In this document: piece after piece, positions 37,726-46,851 of the stretch
Numbering within the stretch: position 1 is the stretch's first letter
Layout: each line of letters starts with the position of its first letter
Assembly (NCBI RefSeq): GCF_014645195.1
Contig: NZ_BMLK01000002.1
Coordinates: 124,001 to 188,000, forward strand
DNA from: Novosphingobium indicum
Lineage (GTDB): Bacteria; Pseudomonadota; Alphaproteobacteria; Sphingomonadales; Sphingomonadaceae
Reading direction: 5' to 3'
DNA: 64,000 nt
The notes under the pieces: generated by a model
Database searches by the model: none
What the model was told of the DNA's origin: nothing
What the model saw: only the letters and a program-made list of their open reading frames with translations
Made by a program: the position numbers and the translations under genes

Positions 37726-38900
37726 GCGCGGAAGTCGTCTCCATCGCCGATGGCGAACCGCTGCAGATCCCGCTCTGCGACCCGGATCTGACGCAGGAGG
37801 ATCTGGAGGCCGTCAACGTCGTGCTGTGCGGCGACCGGCTGGGTGAGGGCCCCACGGTCGAGACGCTCGAGCGGGCCTTCGCCGATCACTGTGGCCGCGC
37901 CAAGGGCATTGCCGTGGCGAGTGCCGCCATGGGCCTGCTTATCGCTTTGACCGCCAAGGGGATCGGCCCCGGCGACGAAGTCATCCTGCCCGCCCACAGC
38001 TTCCGCGAGCTGGGCCATGCGGTGTTGCGTACCGGCGCAACGCCCGTTTTCGCCGATATCGACTACTGGTCGGGTTGCCTGTCCGCGATCAAGTCCGCTG
38101 CGAAAGTGACCGACAAAACGCGCGCGATCATCGCCGGCAACGCGGCAGGGCATCCCGCCGACTGGCCCGCCTTGCGCGCGCTGGCGGACGAACACAGTCT
38201 TTTCCTGATTGAAGATTCGAGCGAGGCTATCGGATCGCGTCACAACGCGGGGATCGTCGGCAGCTTCGGCGATGTCGCACTGTTCGATTTCGCGCAGCCC
38301 GGCGTCATCTGCTGCGGTGAAGGGGGCATGATCGTCACCGACGATGCCACGCTGGCGATGACGATGCGCCGCATGCGCGCGCGGACGCTGGGGGACCGTG
38401 CTTCGGTGTCCGCCGGCGTCGATGCTCCGTTTGGCGCGCCCATGGGCGAACTGACCGCCGCACTGGCGCTTTCCCAGCTTTCCCGGCTCGATGTACTGCT
38501 GGAGCGGCGGCGCGGCGTGCAGGCCATGTACGACGGTTTCATGCAGAGCTTCGAGGGGATCAAGCCGCCTTATGTCTCGCCCGATGTCGAGGCGGTGCAC
38601 TGGTTCCTCTACGTCGTCCATCTCGGCACGCGCTTCAGCAAGTCCTCACGCGATGCGATCCTTGAGGATCTGCGTACGGAGGCGATCGAGGTCCATGCCT
38701 ATTCCAGCCCACTGCATCTGCAGCGCGTCTACCGCGAGCGAGGCTGGACGAGGGGCGACCTCTTCGTGACCGAGAAAGTCGCCGACCGCGCGATAGCCTT
38801 GCCGTTTCACGCCCATCTCACGCCGGAACAGATCGCCTTCATCGTCGCGCGCCTCAAGGACGCGTCGATCAACAGCGGCGCCGGCGCAGCGATTTACTGA
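37722..38900 (+). CDS. DegT/DnrJ/EryC1-fold protein lacking the PLP lysine
   Basis: The 392-residue protein has the aminotransferase fold of the DegT/StrS family, with D165 (IEDSSEA), the residue that would contact the PLP ring nitrogen. The Schiff-base lysine normally sits seven residues into the segment FSFHATKNLTTGEGG; here the aligned segment is FDFAQPGVICCGEGG, so that position is G194. It could not form the internal aldimine in the normal way. Possible roles are non-catalytic, as a sensor or scaffold, or an unusual reaction. It lies in the nifB operon, overlapping the gene before and followed by a ferredoxin gene. Confidence 0.8.
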   Translation: MSAEVVSIADGEPLQIPLCDPDLTQEDLEAVNVVLCGDRLGEGPTVETLERAFADHCGRAKGIAVASAAMGLLIALTAKGIGPGDEVILPAHSFRELGHAVLRTGATPVFADIDYWSGCLSAIKSAAKVTDKTRAIIAGNAAGHPADWPALRALADEHSLFLIEDSSEAIGSRHNAGIVGSFGDVALFDFAQPGVICCGEGGMIVTDDATLAMTMRRMRARTLGDRASVSAGVDAPFGAPMGELTAALALSQLSRLDVLLERRRGVQAMYDGFMQSFEGIKPPYVSPDVEAVHWFLYVVHLGTRFSKSSRDAILEDLRTEAIEVHAYSSPLHLQRVYRERGWTRGDLFVTEKVADRAIALPFHAHLTPEQIAFIVARLKDASINSGAGAAIY

Positions 38901-38918
38901 CACCCGGAGTACAAGACC

Positions 38919-39200
38919 ATGACTACGCTTACCATCATGCCCGCAGGCCGAACCGTCGATGCGCCCGAAGGGGCGTCGCTTCTCTCGCTCATTGGCGGGG
39001 GCGAACCGGCCGACCACGACTGCAGCGATGCCTGCCATGTGTCCGTGCTGGAAGGCCGCAAGGGGCTGTCCAGGATATCGTCTGACGAGAACGGTAAACT
39101 CGACATGATCGTCGGCGTCGGATCGAAGTCCCGCATGGCGTGCCATGCCACGATCCTTGGTACCGAGGACGTAACCGTCGAAATCCTGTCCTTCGTCTGA
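38919..39200 (+). CDS. [2Fe-2S] ferredoxin-like protein with three cysteines
   Basis: This 93-residue protein looks like a plant- or adrenodoxin-type ferredoxin: APEGASLLSLI, then DHDCSDACHVSVLEG, and SRMACHATI near the end. Only three cysteines (C35, C39, C75) are present; the fourth ligand of a normal [2Fe-2S] ferredoxin is absent, although nearby H33 or H40 might serve. It may be a modified cluster protein. It lies between the DegT-like gene and bolA. Confidence 0.72.
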   Translation: MTTLTIMPAGRTVDAPEGASLLSLIGGGEPADHDCSDACHVSVLEGRKGLSRISSDENGKLDMIVGVGSKSRMACHATILGTEDVTVEILSFV

Positions 39201-39211
39201 GGAGATCCGCA

Positions 39212-39472
39212 ATGCCGATGGACGCTGCAGAAATCGAAAGCCGCATCATCGCGGCTTTTCCCGATGCCAGGGTGCTGATGGTGGATATGGCCGGAGACGG
39301 CGACCACTGGGCCGCGCGTGTCACGTCTGCGGCGTTCGCCGGCAAGAGCCGCATCCAGCAACACAAGATGGTCTATGCCGCGATCGGCTCGGACATGGGC
39401 GGCGAACTGCACGCCCTGGCCTTGCAGACTTTCGTTCCCGAAACCGCCGATACTTTCAGCCAAGGAGACTGA
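39212..39472 (+). CDS. BolA-like protein
   Basis: This 86-residue protein has the BolA fold with the conserved FAGKSRIQQHKMVYAAIGSDMGGELHALAL. BolA proteins pair with CGFS glutaredoxins in Fe-S cluster handling, and the next gene is such a glutaredoxin. Placement within the nif operon suggests a nitrogenase-specific copy. Confidence 0.9.
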   Translation: MPMDAAEIESRIIAAFPDARVLMVDMAGDGDHWAARVTSAAFAGKSRIQQHKMVYAAIGSDMGGELHALALQTFVPETADTFSQGD

Positions 39473-39475
39473 CTC

Positions 39476-39790
39476 GTGGCCACTTCAGATCGTATCCGCA
39501 AGCTCGTTACAGACAACGAGATCGTCGTCTTCATGAAGGGTGATCCGGCTGCGCCGAAGTGTGGATTTTCCGCCGGTGTGGTCAAGGTTCTCTATGCCGT
39601 GGGCCGACCCTACATCGGTGTCGACGTGCTGGAAGATCCCTTCCTGCGCGAGGGCATCAAGGAATACTCCGAGTGGCCGACGCTGCCGCAGGTTTATGTG
39701 AACGGCGAGTTCATCGGCGGCTGCGACATCGTGCGCGACATGTATGCCAGTGGTGAACTGCAGGCGCTGTTCGCCGGGGAAAGCGCCTGA
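39476..39790 (+). CDS. Monothiol CGFS glutaredoxin
   Basis: The 104-residue protein shows the CGFS active site at KCGFS near residue 29, plus WPTLPQVYVNGEFIGGCDIV, the glutathione-binding region of Grx4/GrxD. It likely transfers [2Fe-2S] clusters with BolA, encoded 4 bases upstream. The start is a GTG. A dedicated nif glutaredoxin is known in Azotobacter. Confidence 0.93.
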   Translation: MATSDRIRKLVTDNEIVVFMKGDPAAPKCGFSAGVVKVLYAVGRPYIGVDVLEDPFLREGIKEYSEWPTLPQVYVNGEFIGGCDIVRDMYASGELQALFAGESA

Positions 39791-39792
39791 CC

Positions 39793-40275
39793 GTGGCGAG
39801 CGTCGCACGCCTTGGCGATCCCCCAGGTCTTGCGGGCCAGCGCCGGCTGCGCACGAGTTCGCGCAACATGCTGGATGGTATCGTGACGGCCATCGTCCAT
39901 GGTCCGGTCAACGCCGAGGTGGGCCTGCTGGTGAACGACTGCATCGTCATCGATGCGCTGGTGACCAACTCTTGCATTGCCGCACTTGACCTGCGCCCCG
40001 GCGGACGCGCTGTCGCGCTGATCAACGCCAGTTTCATAACCTTGCTGGCGGACACGCCGGGGCTTCGCCTCTCGGCACGCAACCTGATCGGCGGCACTGT
40101 CGTCGAGGTCACCGATAGCGCAGTCGAAAGCGAAGTCGTGATCGACATCGGCGGCGGGCGAGAACTGGCGGCGATCGTCACCGGTTACTCGCGCCGCGAA
40201 CTCGATCTCGTGCCCGGCGCGCAGACATTGGCCTGCTTCAAGGCATCGCACATCATCCTCGCTGCAGAGGATTGA
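39793..40275 (+). CDS. Di-Mop molybdate-binding protein
   Basis: This 160-residue protein has two Mop/TOBE domains in tandem (TSSRNMLDGIVTAIVHGPVNAEVGLLV and LSARNLIGGTVVEVTDSAVESEVVIDI, ending LACFKASHIILA). Such molbindins store or buffer molybdate, fitting a role in feeding FeMo-co synthesis. The start is a GTG two bases after the glutaredoxin stop. It is the last gene of the nifB operon, with a strong terminator right after. Confidence 0.9.
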   Translation: MASVARLGDPPGLAGQRRLRTSSRNMLDGIVTAIVHGPVNAEVGLLVNDCIVIDALVTNSCIAALDLRPGGRAVALINASFITLLADTPGLRLSARNLIGGTVVEVTDSAVESEVVIDIGGGRELAAIVTGYSRRELDLVPGAQTLACFKASHIILAAED

Positions 40276-40285
40276 TCGGGACTGG

Positions 40286-40322
40286 CCCCGTCACGGCCGG
40301 GGGGCGCGTGACGGGGTTTTTT
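40286..40322 (+). terminator. Intrinsic terminator of nifB operon
   Basis: CCCCGTCACG pairs with CGTGACGGGG across an 11-base GC-rich loop and is followed by TTTTTT. It ends the rightward nifB operon where the leftward receiver-like gene also stops. Confidence 0.92.
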
Positions 40323-40753
40323 CAAAGACCGCCCAGTTGCACCAGAGGCGCGGCGCCGGCGCGGCCCAGAATGGTGTCGACCTTCTGACGCACCGCTTCG
40401 ATCTTGAGCGGTTTCAGCAGCGCCCCCGCAGCGCCTGCCTTCAGGGCGGCCAGACCCAGCTCTTCGTCTTCCATCCCGGCAACGATCAGGACGCGGGCAG
40501 ACGGGTAGTTCTTGGCGATTTCGCTGATCACGCCGATCCCGTGCGCCTTGAGGATAGACATGCCCAGGATGAACACGTCCGGCAGCAACCAGTCCTGACC
40601 CTTGTCATAAGCCTCGGCGAGACTGCACAGCTCGTGCGTCTCGATCTCGTCATGCAACATGAACTGGAGGGCGGCGCGCGTGATCTCATCTTCGTCGACG
40701 ACGAAGATGCGGCGCTGGTCTACGGCCTTGGATGTTTCGACACCGATTTGCAT
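40322..40753 (-). CDS. Degenerate receiver-domain protein, divergent from nifH
   Basis: The 143-residue protein is a single receiver domain with the acidic pocket VVDEDE (D20-E21-D22) and the conserved lysine K114 in LLKPL. The phospho-acceptor position, normally PDLILLD, reads PDVFILG, so the aspartate is G64, and the usual threonine is also replaced. It cannot be phosphorylated in the normal way. The start has GGAGA upstream. A sigma-54 element and shared NifA sites lie behind it, so it should be made when nitrogenase is made. Confidence 0.82.
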   Translation of the reverse strand: MQIGVETSKAVDQRRIFVVDEDEITRAALQFMLHDEIETHELCSLAEAYDKGQDWLLPDVFILGMSILKAHGIGVISEIAKNYPSARVLIVAGMEDEELGLAALKAGAAGALLKPLKIEAVRQKVDTILGRAGAAPLVQLGGL

Positions 40754-40787
40754 GGGCTTCTCCATAGCTTGCGATGTCCACTCACAA

Positions 40788-40802
40788 GCAAGTCGCGCGC
40801 CA
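40788..40802 (-). promoter_or_regulatory. Sigma-54 promoter of degenerate receiver gene
   Basis: On the minus strand, TGGCGCGCGACTTGC differs from TGGCACG-N4-TTGC by one base (A to G). It lies 35 bases before the gene start and would be activated from the two NifA sites shared with nifH. Confidence 0.8.
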
Positions 40803-40857
40803 ATCCTGCTGCGCCGCAAAACCCGTCGCTTTCGGCCCAGAAAAGCCGACGTCGACA

Positions 40858-40873
40858 TGTGTCCTTTGCGACA
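40858..40873. promoter_or_regulatory. NifA activator site in nifH intergenic region, first
   Basis: TGTGTCCTTTGCGACA is an exact TGT-N10-ACA. With the next site it serves nifH on the right and probably the receiver gene on the left. Confidence 0.8.
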
Positions 40874-40885
40874 AACTCGCCCATT

Positions 40886-40901
40886 TGTCCGCTTTGTCAC
40901 A
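40886..40901. promoter_or_regulatory. NifA activator site in nifH intergenic region, second
   Basis: TGTCCGCTTTGTCACA is an exact TGT-N10-ACA, 28 bases from the first site and 70 bases before the nifH sigma-54 element. Confidence 0.82.
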
Positions 40902-40970
40902 TGGCCCAACGAGGCTCTACAAGGCTTGGAAAGCGCGGAAATGCTGGTTTTTGCTGCGCCTGCGAGCGTT

Positions 40971-40985
40971 TGGCACGGGCATTGC
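40971..40985 (+). promoter_or_regulatory. Sigma-54 promoter of nifHDK operon
   Basis: TGGCACGGGCATTGC is an exact match to TGGCACG-N4-TTGC. The gap to the nifH ATG is 121 bases, so the transcript has a long leader. Confidence 0.93.
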
Positions 40986-41097
40986 AGAACAGCCGGTGCA
41001 GCGGCGTTAGACCCGCTGACCCGCCGCAGGAGAACACGGGCGACGGGGAGAGCCGGAAGCGGGTGACCGCTCCGGAGTACCGCGAAGAACAGCTTAG

Positions 41098-41979
<882 letters not shown>

Positions 41980-41998
41980 GCCTGATCCGACACAAGGC

Positions 41999-42030
41999 CC
42001 GTCCCCCGCTTCCATGCGGGCGGGGGACGG
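41999..42030 (+). terminator. Stem-loop between nifH and nifD
   Basis: CCGTCCCCCGC pairs with GCGGGGGACGG across a 10-base loop, 19 bases after the nifH stop, with no T-run. It more likely stabilises nifH mRNA or attenuates reading into nifD than stops it completely, which fits the known excess of NifH over NifDK. Confidence 0.7.
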
Positions 42031-42072
42031 TTCCCGGATCGAACCGGTCTGACAGAGGCCGGCCCGGCACAA

Positions 42073-42122
42073 GCAGGTCCGTTGCAAGCAGGCCCGTTAT
42101 TAGCAGGCCCGTTATTAGCAGG
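42073..42122. repeat. 15-bp direct repeats upstream of nifD
   Basis: Two perfect copies of GCAGGCCCGTTATTA lie in tandem, preceded by an imperfect copy (GCAGGTCCGTTGCAA) and followed by a partial GCAGG. They end just before the AGGAG ribosome site of nifD. The function is unknown; they may set spacing or RNA structure. Confidence 0.85.
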
Positions 42123-42133
42123 AGTGCATCGAA

Positions 42134-43636
42134 ATGAGTGTCTCGAACCCGACAGACATCGCAGAAGTCAAGGAACGCAACCGGGCGCTGATCCAGGAAG
42201 TCCTTGAAGTCTACCCGGCCAAGGCCGCCAAGCGCCGCGCCAAGCATCTCAATGTGTCCGAAGAGGGCAAGAGCGACTGCGGCGTGAAATCCAACATCAA
42301 GTCGATCCCGGGCGTCATGACCATCCGCGGCTGTGCCTATGCCGGCTCGAAGGGCGTGGTCTGGGGCCCGATCAAGGACATGATCCACATCAGCCACGGT
42401 CCCGTCGGCTGCGGCCAGTACAGCTGGGCTGCCCGCCGCAATTACTACATCGGCACGACCGGCATCGACACTTTCGTGACGATGCAGTTCACCTCCGACT
42501 TCCAGGAGAAGGACATCGTCTTCGGCGGCGACAAGAAGCTCGCCAAGATCATCGACGAGATCGAGATGCTCTTCCCGCTGAACAAGGGCATCACCGTGCA
42601 GTCGGAATGCCCGATCGGCCTCATCGGTGACGACATCGAAGCCGTCTCCAAGATGAAGAGCAAGGAATACGACGGCAAGACCATCGTTCCGGTTCGGTGC
42701 GAGGGCTTTCGCGGCGTTTCGCAGTCGCTCGGCCACCACATCGCCAACGACGCGGTGCGCGACTGGGTCTTCGACAAGGCCGGCGACAAGGAGCCGACGT
42801 TCGAACCTTCCCCCTACGACGTGGCCATCATCGGCGACTACAACATCGGCGGCGATGCCTGGTCCTCGCGCATCCTGCTTGAGGAAATGGGGCTTCGCGT
42901 GATCGCGCAGTGGTCTGGCGACGGCTCGATCGCAGAACTGGAAGCAACGCCCAAAGCGAAGCTCAACGTCCTGCACTGCTATCGCTCGATGAACTACATC
43001 TCGCGCCACATGGAAGAGAAGTACGGTATCCCTTGGGTGGAATACAACTTCTTCGGGCCGAGCAAGATCGAGGAATCGCTGCGCAAGATCGCCAGCTACT
43101 TCGACGAGAGCATCCAGGAAAACGCCGAGAAGGTGATCGCCAAGTACAAGGCCCTGACCGAAGCGGTCATTGCCAAGTACAAGCCGCGCCTCGAAGGCAA
43201 GACGGTCATGCTCTACGTCGGCGGCCTGCGTCCGCGCCACGTCATCGGCGCTTACGAGGACCTTGGCATGGAAGTCGTCGGCACCGGCTACGAATTCGGC
43301 CACAACGACGACTATCAGCGCACCGCCCAGCACTACGTCAAGGACGGCACGTTGATCTACGACGACGTGACCGGCTACGAGTTCGAGAAGTTCGTCGACA
43401 AGATCCAGCCTGACCTCGTGGGTTCGGGCATCAAGGAAAAGTACGTCTTCCAGAAGATGGGCGTGCCGTTCCGCCAGATGCACAGCTGGGACTACTCGGG
43501 CCCCTACCACGGCTACGACGGCTTCGCGATCTTCGCCCGCGACATGGACATGGCGATCAACTCGCCCGTCTGGTCGATGGCGCCGACGCCCTGGAAGCGG
43601 GACGACGGCGACTCCTACGCGATCGCGGCCGAGTGA
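42134..43636 (+). CDS. nifD: Nitrogenase molybdenum-iron protein alpha chain
   Basis: The 500-residue protein has the P-cluster ligands C67, C93 and C159, and the FeMo-co ligands C282 (LHCYRS) and H450 ([14 protein letters not shown]). A GHHIAND motif carries the histidine near the cofactor. It binds N2 at FeMo-co together with NifK. It is the second gene of the nifHDK operon. Length is usual for the molybdenum type; nothing points to vanadium or iron-only nitrogenase. Confidence 0.98.
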   Translation: MSVSNPTDIAEVKERNRALIQEVLEVYPAKAAKRRAKHLNVSEEGKSDCGVKSNIKSIPGVMTIRGCAYAGSKGVVWGPIKDMIHISHGPVGCGQYSWAARRNYYIGTTGIDTFVTMQFTSDFQEKDIVFGGDKKLAKIIDEIEMLFPLNKGITVQSECPIGLIGDDIEAVSKMKSKEYDGKTIVPVRCEGFRGVSQSLGHHIANDAVRDWVFDKAGDKEPTFEPSPYDVAIIGDYNIGGDAWSSRILLEEMGLRVIAQWSGDGSIAELEATPKAKLNVLHCYRSMNYISRHMEEKYGIPWVEYNFFGPSKIEESLRKIASYFDESIQENAEKVIAKYKALTEAVIAKYKPRLEGKTVMLYVGGLRPRHVIGAYEDLGMEVVGTGYEFGHNDDYQRTAQHYVKDGTLIYDDVTGYEFEKFVDKIQPDLVGSGIKEKYVFQKMGVPFRQMHSWDYSGPYHGYDGFAIFARDMDMAINSPVWSMAPTPWKRDDGDSYAIAAE

Positions 43637-43672
43637 CCGGCTTCACCCCCATATTTCTGACAGGAGGCTCAC

Positions 43673-45232
43673 ATGCCCCAGGACGCTAATCAGGTTAAGG
43701 ACCATTTCGAGCTGTTCCGCGGTGAAGAATACACCGACATGCTCGCGAAGAAGAAGGCCGAGTTCGAGAACCCGCATCCCGCCGAAGAGGTGGACCGGGT
43801 CAAGGAATGGGCCAAGACCGAGGAATACAAGGACCTCAATTTCAGCCGCGAGGCGCTGACGATCAACCCGGCCAAGGCCTGCCAGCCGCTGGGTGCCGTC
43901 TTCGCCGCGGTGGGCTTCGAAAGCACGCTGCCGTTCGTTCACGGATCGCAGGGCTGCGTTGCCTACTACCGCTCGCACTTCTCGCGCCACTTCAAGGAGC
44001 CGACCTCGTGCGTCTCCTCGTCGATGACCGAGGATGCGGCGGTATTCGGCGGGCTCAACAACATGGTCGATGGCCTTGCCAACGCCTACAACATGTACAA
44101 GCCCAAGATGATTGCGGTCTCCACCACCTGCATGGCCGAAGTCATCGGGGACGACCTCAACGCCTACATCAAGACCGCGAAGGAAAAGGAATCGCTTCCG
44201 CAGGAATTCGATGTTCCCTTCGCCCACACCCCGGCTTTCGTCGGCAGCCACATCACCGGCTACGACAATGCCATGAAGGGCATCCTGGAGCACTTCTGGG
44301 ATGGCAAGGCCAATACGGTCGATAAGCTGGTGCGCGAGCCCAACGACAAGATCAACTTTCTGGGCGGGTTCGACGGCTATGTAGTCGGCAACCTGCGCGA
44401 AGTGAAGCGCATCTTCGACATGATGAAGATCGAATACACGATCCTCGGCGACCAGTCGGACGTCTGGGATACCCCCACCGACGGCGAGTTCCGCATGTAC
44501 GACGGTGGAACCACGCTGGAGGATGCGGCCAACGCGCTCCACGCCAAGGCGACCGTTTCGATGCAGCAATACTGCACCGAAAAGACGCTGCCTTTCATCG
44601 CCAACCACGGGCAGGAAACGGCTGCGTTCAACCACCCGATCGGTGTCGAGGCGACCGACAGCTTCGTTATGGAAGTTGCCCGGCTCGCCGGGGTCGAGAT
44701 CCCCGATGAACTTGCCAAGGAACGCGGCCGGCTGGTCGACGCCATCGCCGACTCCAACGCCCACATCCACGGCAAGAAGTTCGCGATCTACGGCGATCCG
44801 GACCTTGCCTATGGCCTCGCCAAGTTCGTGATGGAACTGGGCGGCGAGCCGGTCGTGGTGCTTGCCACCAACGGCGGCAAGGCCTGGGCGGCGAAGATGC
44901 AGGAACTGTTCGACTCCTCGCCGTTCGGCGCGAACTGCAAGGCCTATCCGGGCAAGGACCTGTGGCACATGCGCTCGCTGCTGTTCACCGAGCAGCCGGA
45001 CTTCCTGATCGGCAACACCTACGGCAAGTACCTTGAGCGCGACACCGGCGTGCCGCTCATCCGGATCGGCTTCCCGATCTTCGACCGGCACCACAAGCAC
45101 CGCTACCCGGTGTGGGGCTATCAGGGTGGTCTCAACGTCCTCGTGACGATCCTCGACCGGATCTTCGAGCACATGGACGCGACCACCAACGTGCCCAGCA
45201 AGACCGACTACAGCTACGACATCATCCGCTGA
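43673..45232 (+). CDS. nifK: Nitrogenase molybdenum-iron protein beta chain
   Basis: The 519-residue partner of NifD carries the P-cluster ligands C70, C95 and C153, as in Azotobacter. It starts [20 protein letters not shown], the normal NifK N-terminus. An AGGAGG ribosome site precedes it. It is followed by a repeat element before nifE, so NifE to NifX synthesis may depend on read-through of this sequence. Confidence 0.98.
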   Translation: MPQDANQVKDHFELFRGEEYTDMLAKKKAEFENPHPAEEVDRVKEWAKTEEYKDLNFSREALTINPAKACQPLGAVFAAVGFESTLPFVHGSQGCVAYYRSHFSRHFKEPTSCVSSSMTEDAAVFGGLNNMVDGLANAYNMYKPKMIAVSTTCMAEVIGDDLNAYIKTAKEKESLPQEFDVPFAHTPAFVGSHITGYDNAMKGILEHFWDGKANTVDKLVREPNDKINFLGGFDGYVVGNLREVKRIFDMMKIEYTILGDQSDVWDTPTDGEFRMYDGGTTLEDAANALHAKATVSMQQYCTEKTLPFIANHGQETAAFNHPIGVEATDSFVMEVARLAGVEIPDELAKERGRLVDAIADSNAHIHGKKFAIYGDPDLAYGLAKFVMELGGEPVVVLATNGGKAWAAKMQELFDSSPFGANCKAYPGKDLWHMRSLLFTEQPDFLIGNTYGKYLERDTGVPLIRIGFPIFDRHHKHRYPVWGYQGGLNVLVTILDRIFEHMDATTNVPSKTDYSYDIIR

Positions 45233-45250
45233 TGTCGCGAGCCCCGCATT

Positions 45251-45341
45251 TCGTCATTTCCGCGAAGGCGGGAATCCAGAATCCGGCGCTGCTCTACGGA
45301 CGGCACCGGAACTGGACCCCCGCCTTCGCGGGGGTGACGAA
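45251..45341. repeat. Palindromic intergenic repeat between nifK and nifE
   Basis: A 91-base element with TCGTCATTTCCGCGAAGG at one end and its near-complement CCTTCGCGGGGGTGACGA at the other forms a long imperfect hairpin. This sequence pattern (CGTCATTCCCGCGAAGGCGGG...) is a widely scattered intergenic repeat in sphingomonads and related bacteria. It seems to have inserted in the nif operon between nifK and nifE. Confidence 0.75.
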
Positions 45342-45373
45342 GGGGTGATGGATCGCAACCGGGGAGCCATTCG

Positions 45374-46849
45374 ATGAGCAGCTTGAACCAGACCATCCAG
45401 GACGTGTTCAACGAGCCCGGCTGCGGCAAGAACCAGGCGAAGTCGGAAAAGGAACGCAAGAAAGGCTGCACCAAGCAGCTCCAGCCCGGGGGCGCGGCCG
45501 GCGGCTGCGCCTTCGACGGGGCGAAGATCGCGCTCCAGCCGATCACCGACGTCGCCCACCTCGTGCATGGTCCCATCGCCTGCGAGGGTAATTCCTGGGA
45601 CAACCGGGGCGCCAAGAGCTCCGGCTCCAGCCTCTATCGCACCGGCTTCACCACCGACATGACCGAGAACGACATTGTCTTCGGCGGCGAGAAACACCTG
45701 TTCAAGGCGATCCGCGAGATCGTCGAGAAATACGCGCCACCCGCAGTCTTCGTTTATCAGACCTGCGTCCCGGCCATGATCGGCGATGACATCGACGCCG
45801 TGTGCAAGGCGGCCTCGGCGAAATTCGAAACGCCCTGCATTCCGATCCAGTCACCCGGCTTTGTCGGGCCCAAGAACCTCGGCAACAAGCTGGCGGGCGA
45901 GGCGATGCTGAAGCACGTCATCGGCACCGAGGAGCCCGAGCACACGACGCCTTACGACATCAACATCATAGGCGAATACAACCTTGCCGGCGAACTGTGG
46001 CAGGTGAAGCCGCTGCTCGACGAGCTTGGCATCCGCATCCTGTCCTGCATCTCCGGCGATGCGAAGTACAAGGAAGTCGCCTGGTCGCACCGTGCCAAGG
46101 CTGCGATGATGGTCTGCTCCAAGGCCATGATCAATGTCGCCCGCAAGATGGAGGAGCGCTACGAAATCCCCTTCTTCGAGGGCAGCTTCTACGGCATCGG
46201 CGACATGTCCGATTCCTTGCGCGAGATTGCCCGGCTGCTGATCGAGCGCGGCGCCGATCCCGAGCTGATGGACCGCACCGAAGCGGTGATCGCCCGCGAG
46301 GAAGCCCGCGCCTGGGCAGCTATCGAGCCTTACCGCGAACGGCTCACCGGCAAGAAGGTGCTGCTCGTGACGGGTGGCGTGAAGAGCTGGTCGGTGGTTG
46401 CCGCGCTGCAGGAAGCCGGCATGGAAATCGCCGGCACCTCGATCAAGAAGTCCACCAAGGAGGACAAGGAAAAGATCAAGAAACTTATGGGCGACGATGC
46501 CCACATGTTCGACGATCTCACTCCCCGCGAAATGTACCGCAAGCTGAAGACGGCCGAAGCGGACATCATGCTTTCCGGTGGCCGTTCGCAGTTCGTGGCG
46601 CTCAAGGCGACGATGCCGTGGATGGACATCAATCAGGAACGCCACGCGGCCTTTGCCGGCTATCACGGCATGGTCGAGATGGTGAAGGAAATCGACCGGA
46701 CCCTGTCCAACCCCGTCTGGCAGGAAGTCCGCCGTCCGGCACCGTGGGAGAGGGCCGGCGCTGCGTCATGGATGGACCGGGCAATCGACGAAGATAGCCT
46801 TCCTGCAACCGCGACTGGTCCCACCGACCAGGGCAAGGAGGCCGCATAA
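45374..46849 (+). CDS. nifE: FeMo-co assembly scaffold NifE
   Basis: This 491-residue homologue of NifD forms NifE2N2, the scaffold on which FeMo-co is finished with molybdenum and homocitrate. It begins [21 protein letters not shown] with CNRGA-like cysteines in [21 protein letters not shown] and [14 protein letters not shown]. It follows the intergenic repeat and precedes nifN by 2 bases. Confidence 0.96.
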   Translation: MSSLNQTIQDVFNEPGCGKNQAKSEKERKKGCTKQLQPGGAAGGCAFDGAKIALQPITDVAHLVHGPIACEGNSWDNRGAKSSGSSLYRTGFTTDMTENDIVFGGEKHLFKAIREIVEKYAPPAVFVYQTCVPAMIGDDIDAVCKAASAKFETPCIPIQSPGFVGPKNLGNKLAGEAMLKHVIGTEEPEHTTPYDINIIGEYNLAGELWQVKPLLDELGIRILSCISGDAKYKEVAWSHRAKAAMMVCSKAMINVARKMEERYEIPFFEGSFYGIGDMSDSLREIARLLIERGADPELMDRTEAVIAREEARAWAAIEPYRERLTGKKVLLVTGGVKSWSVVAALQEAGMEIAGTSIKKSTKEDKEKIKKLMGDDAHMFDDLTPREMYRKLKTAEADIMLSGGRSQFVALKATMPWMDINQERHAAFAGYHGMVEMVKEIDRTLSNPVWQEVRRPAPWERAGAASWMDRAIDEDSLPATATGPTDQGKEAA

Positions 46850-46851
46850 CC

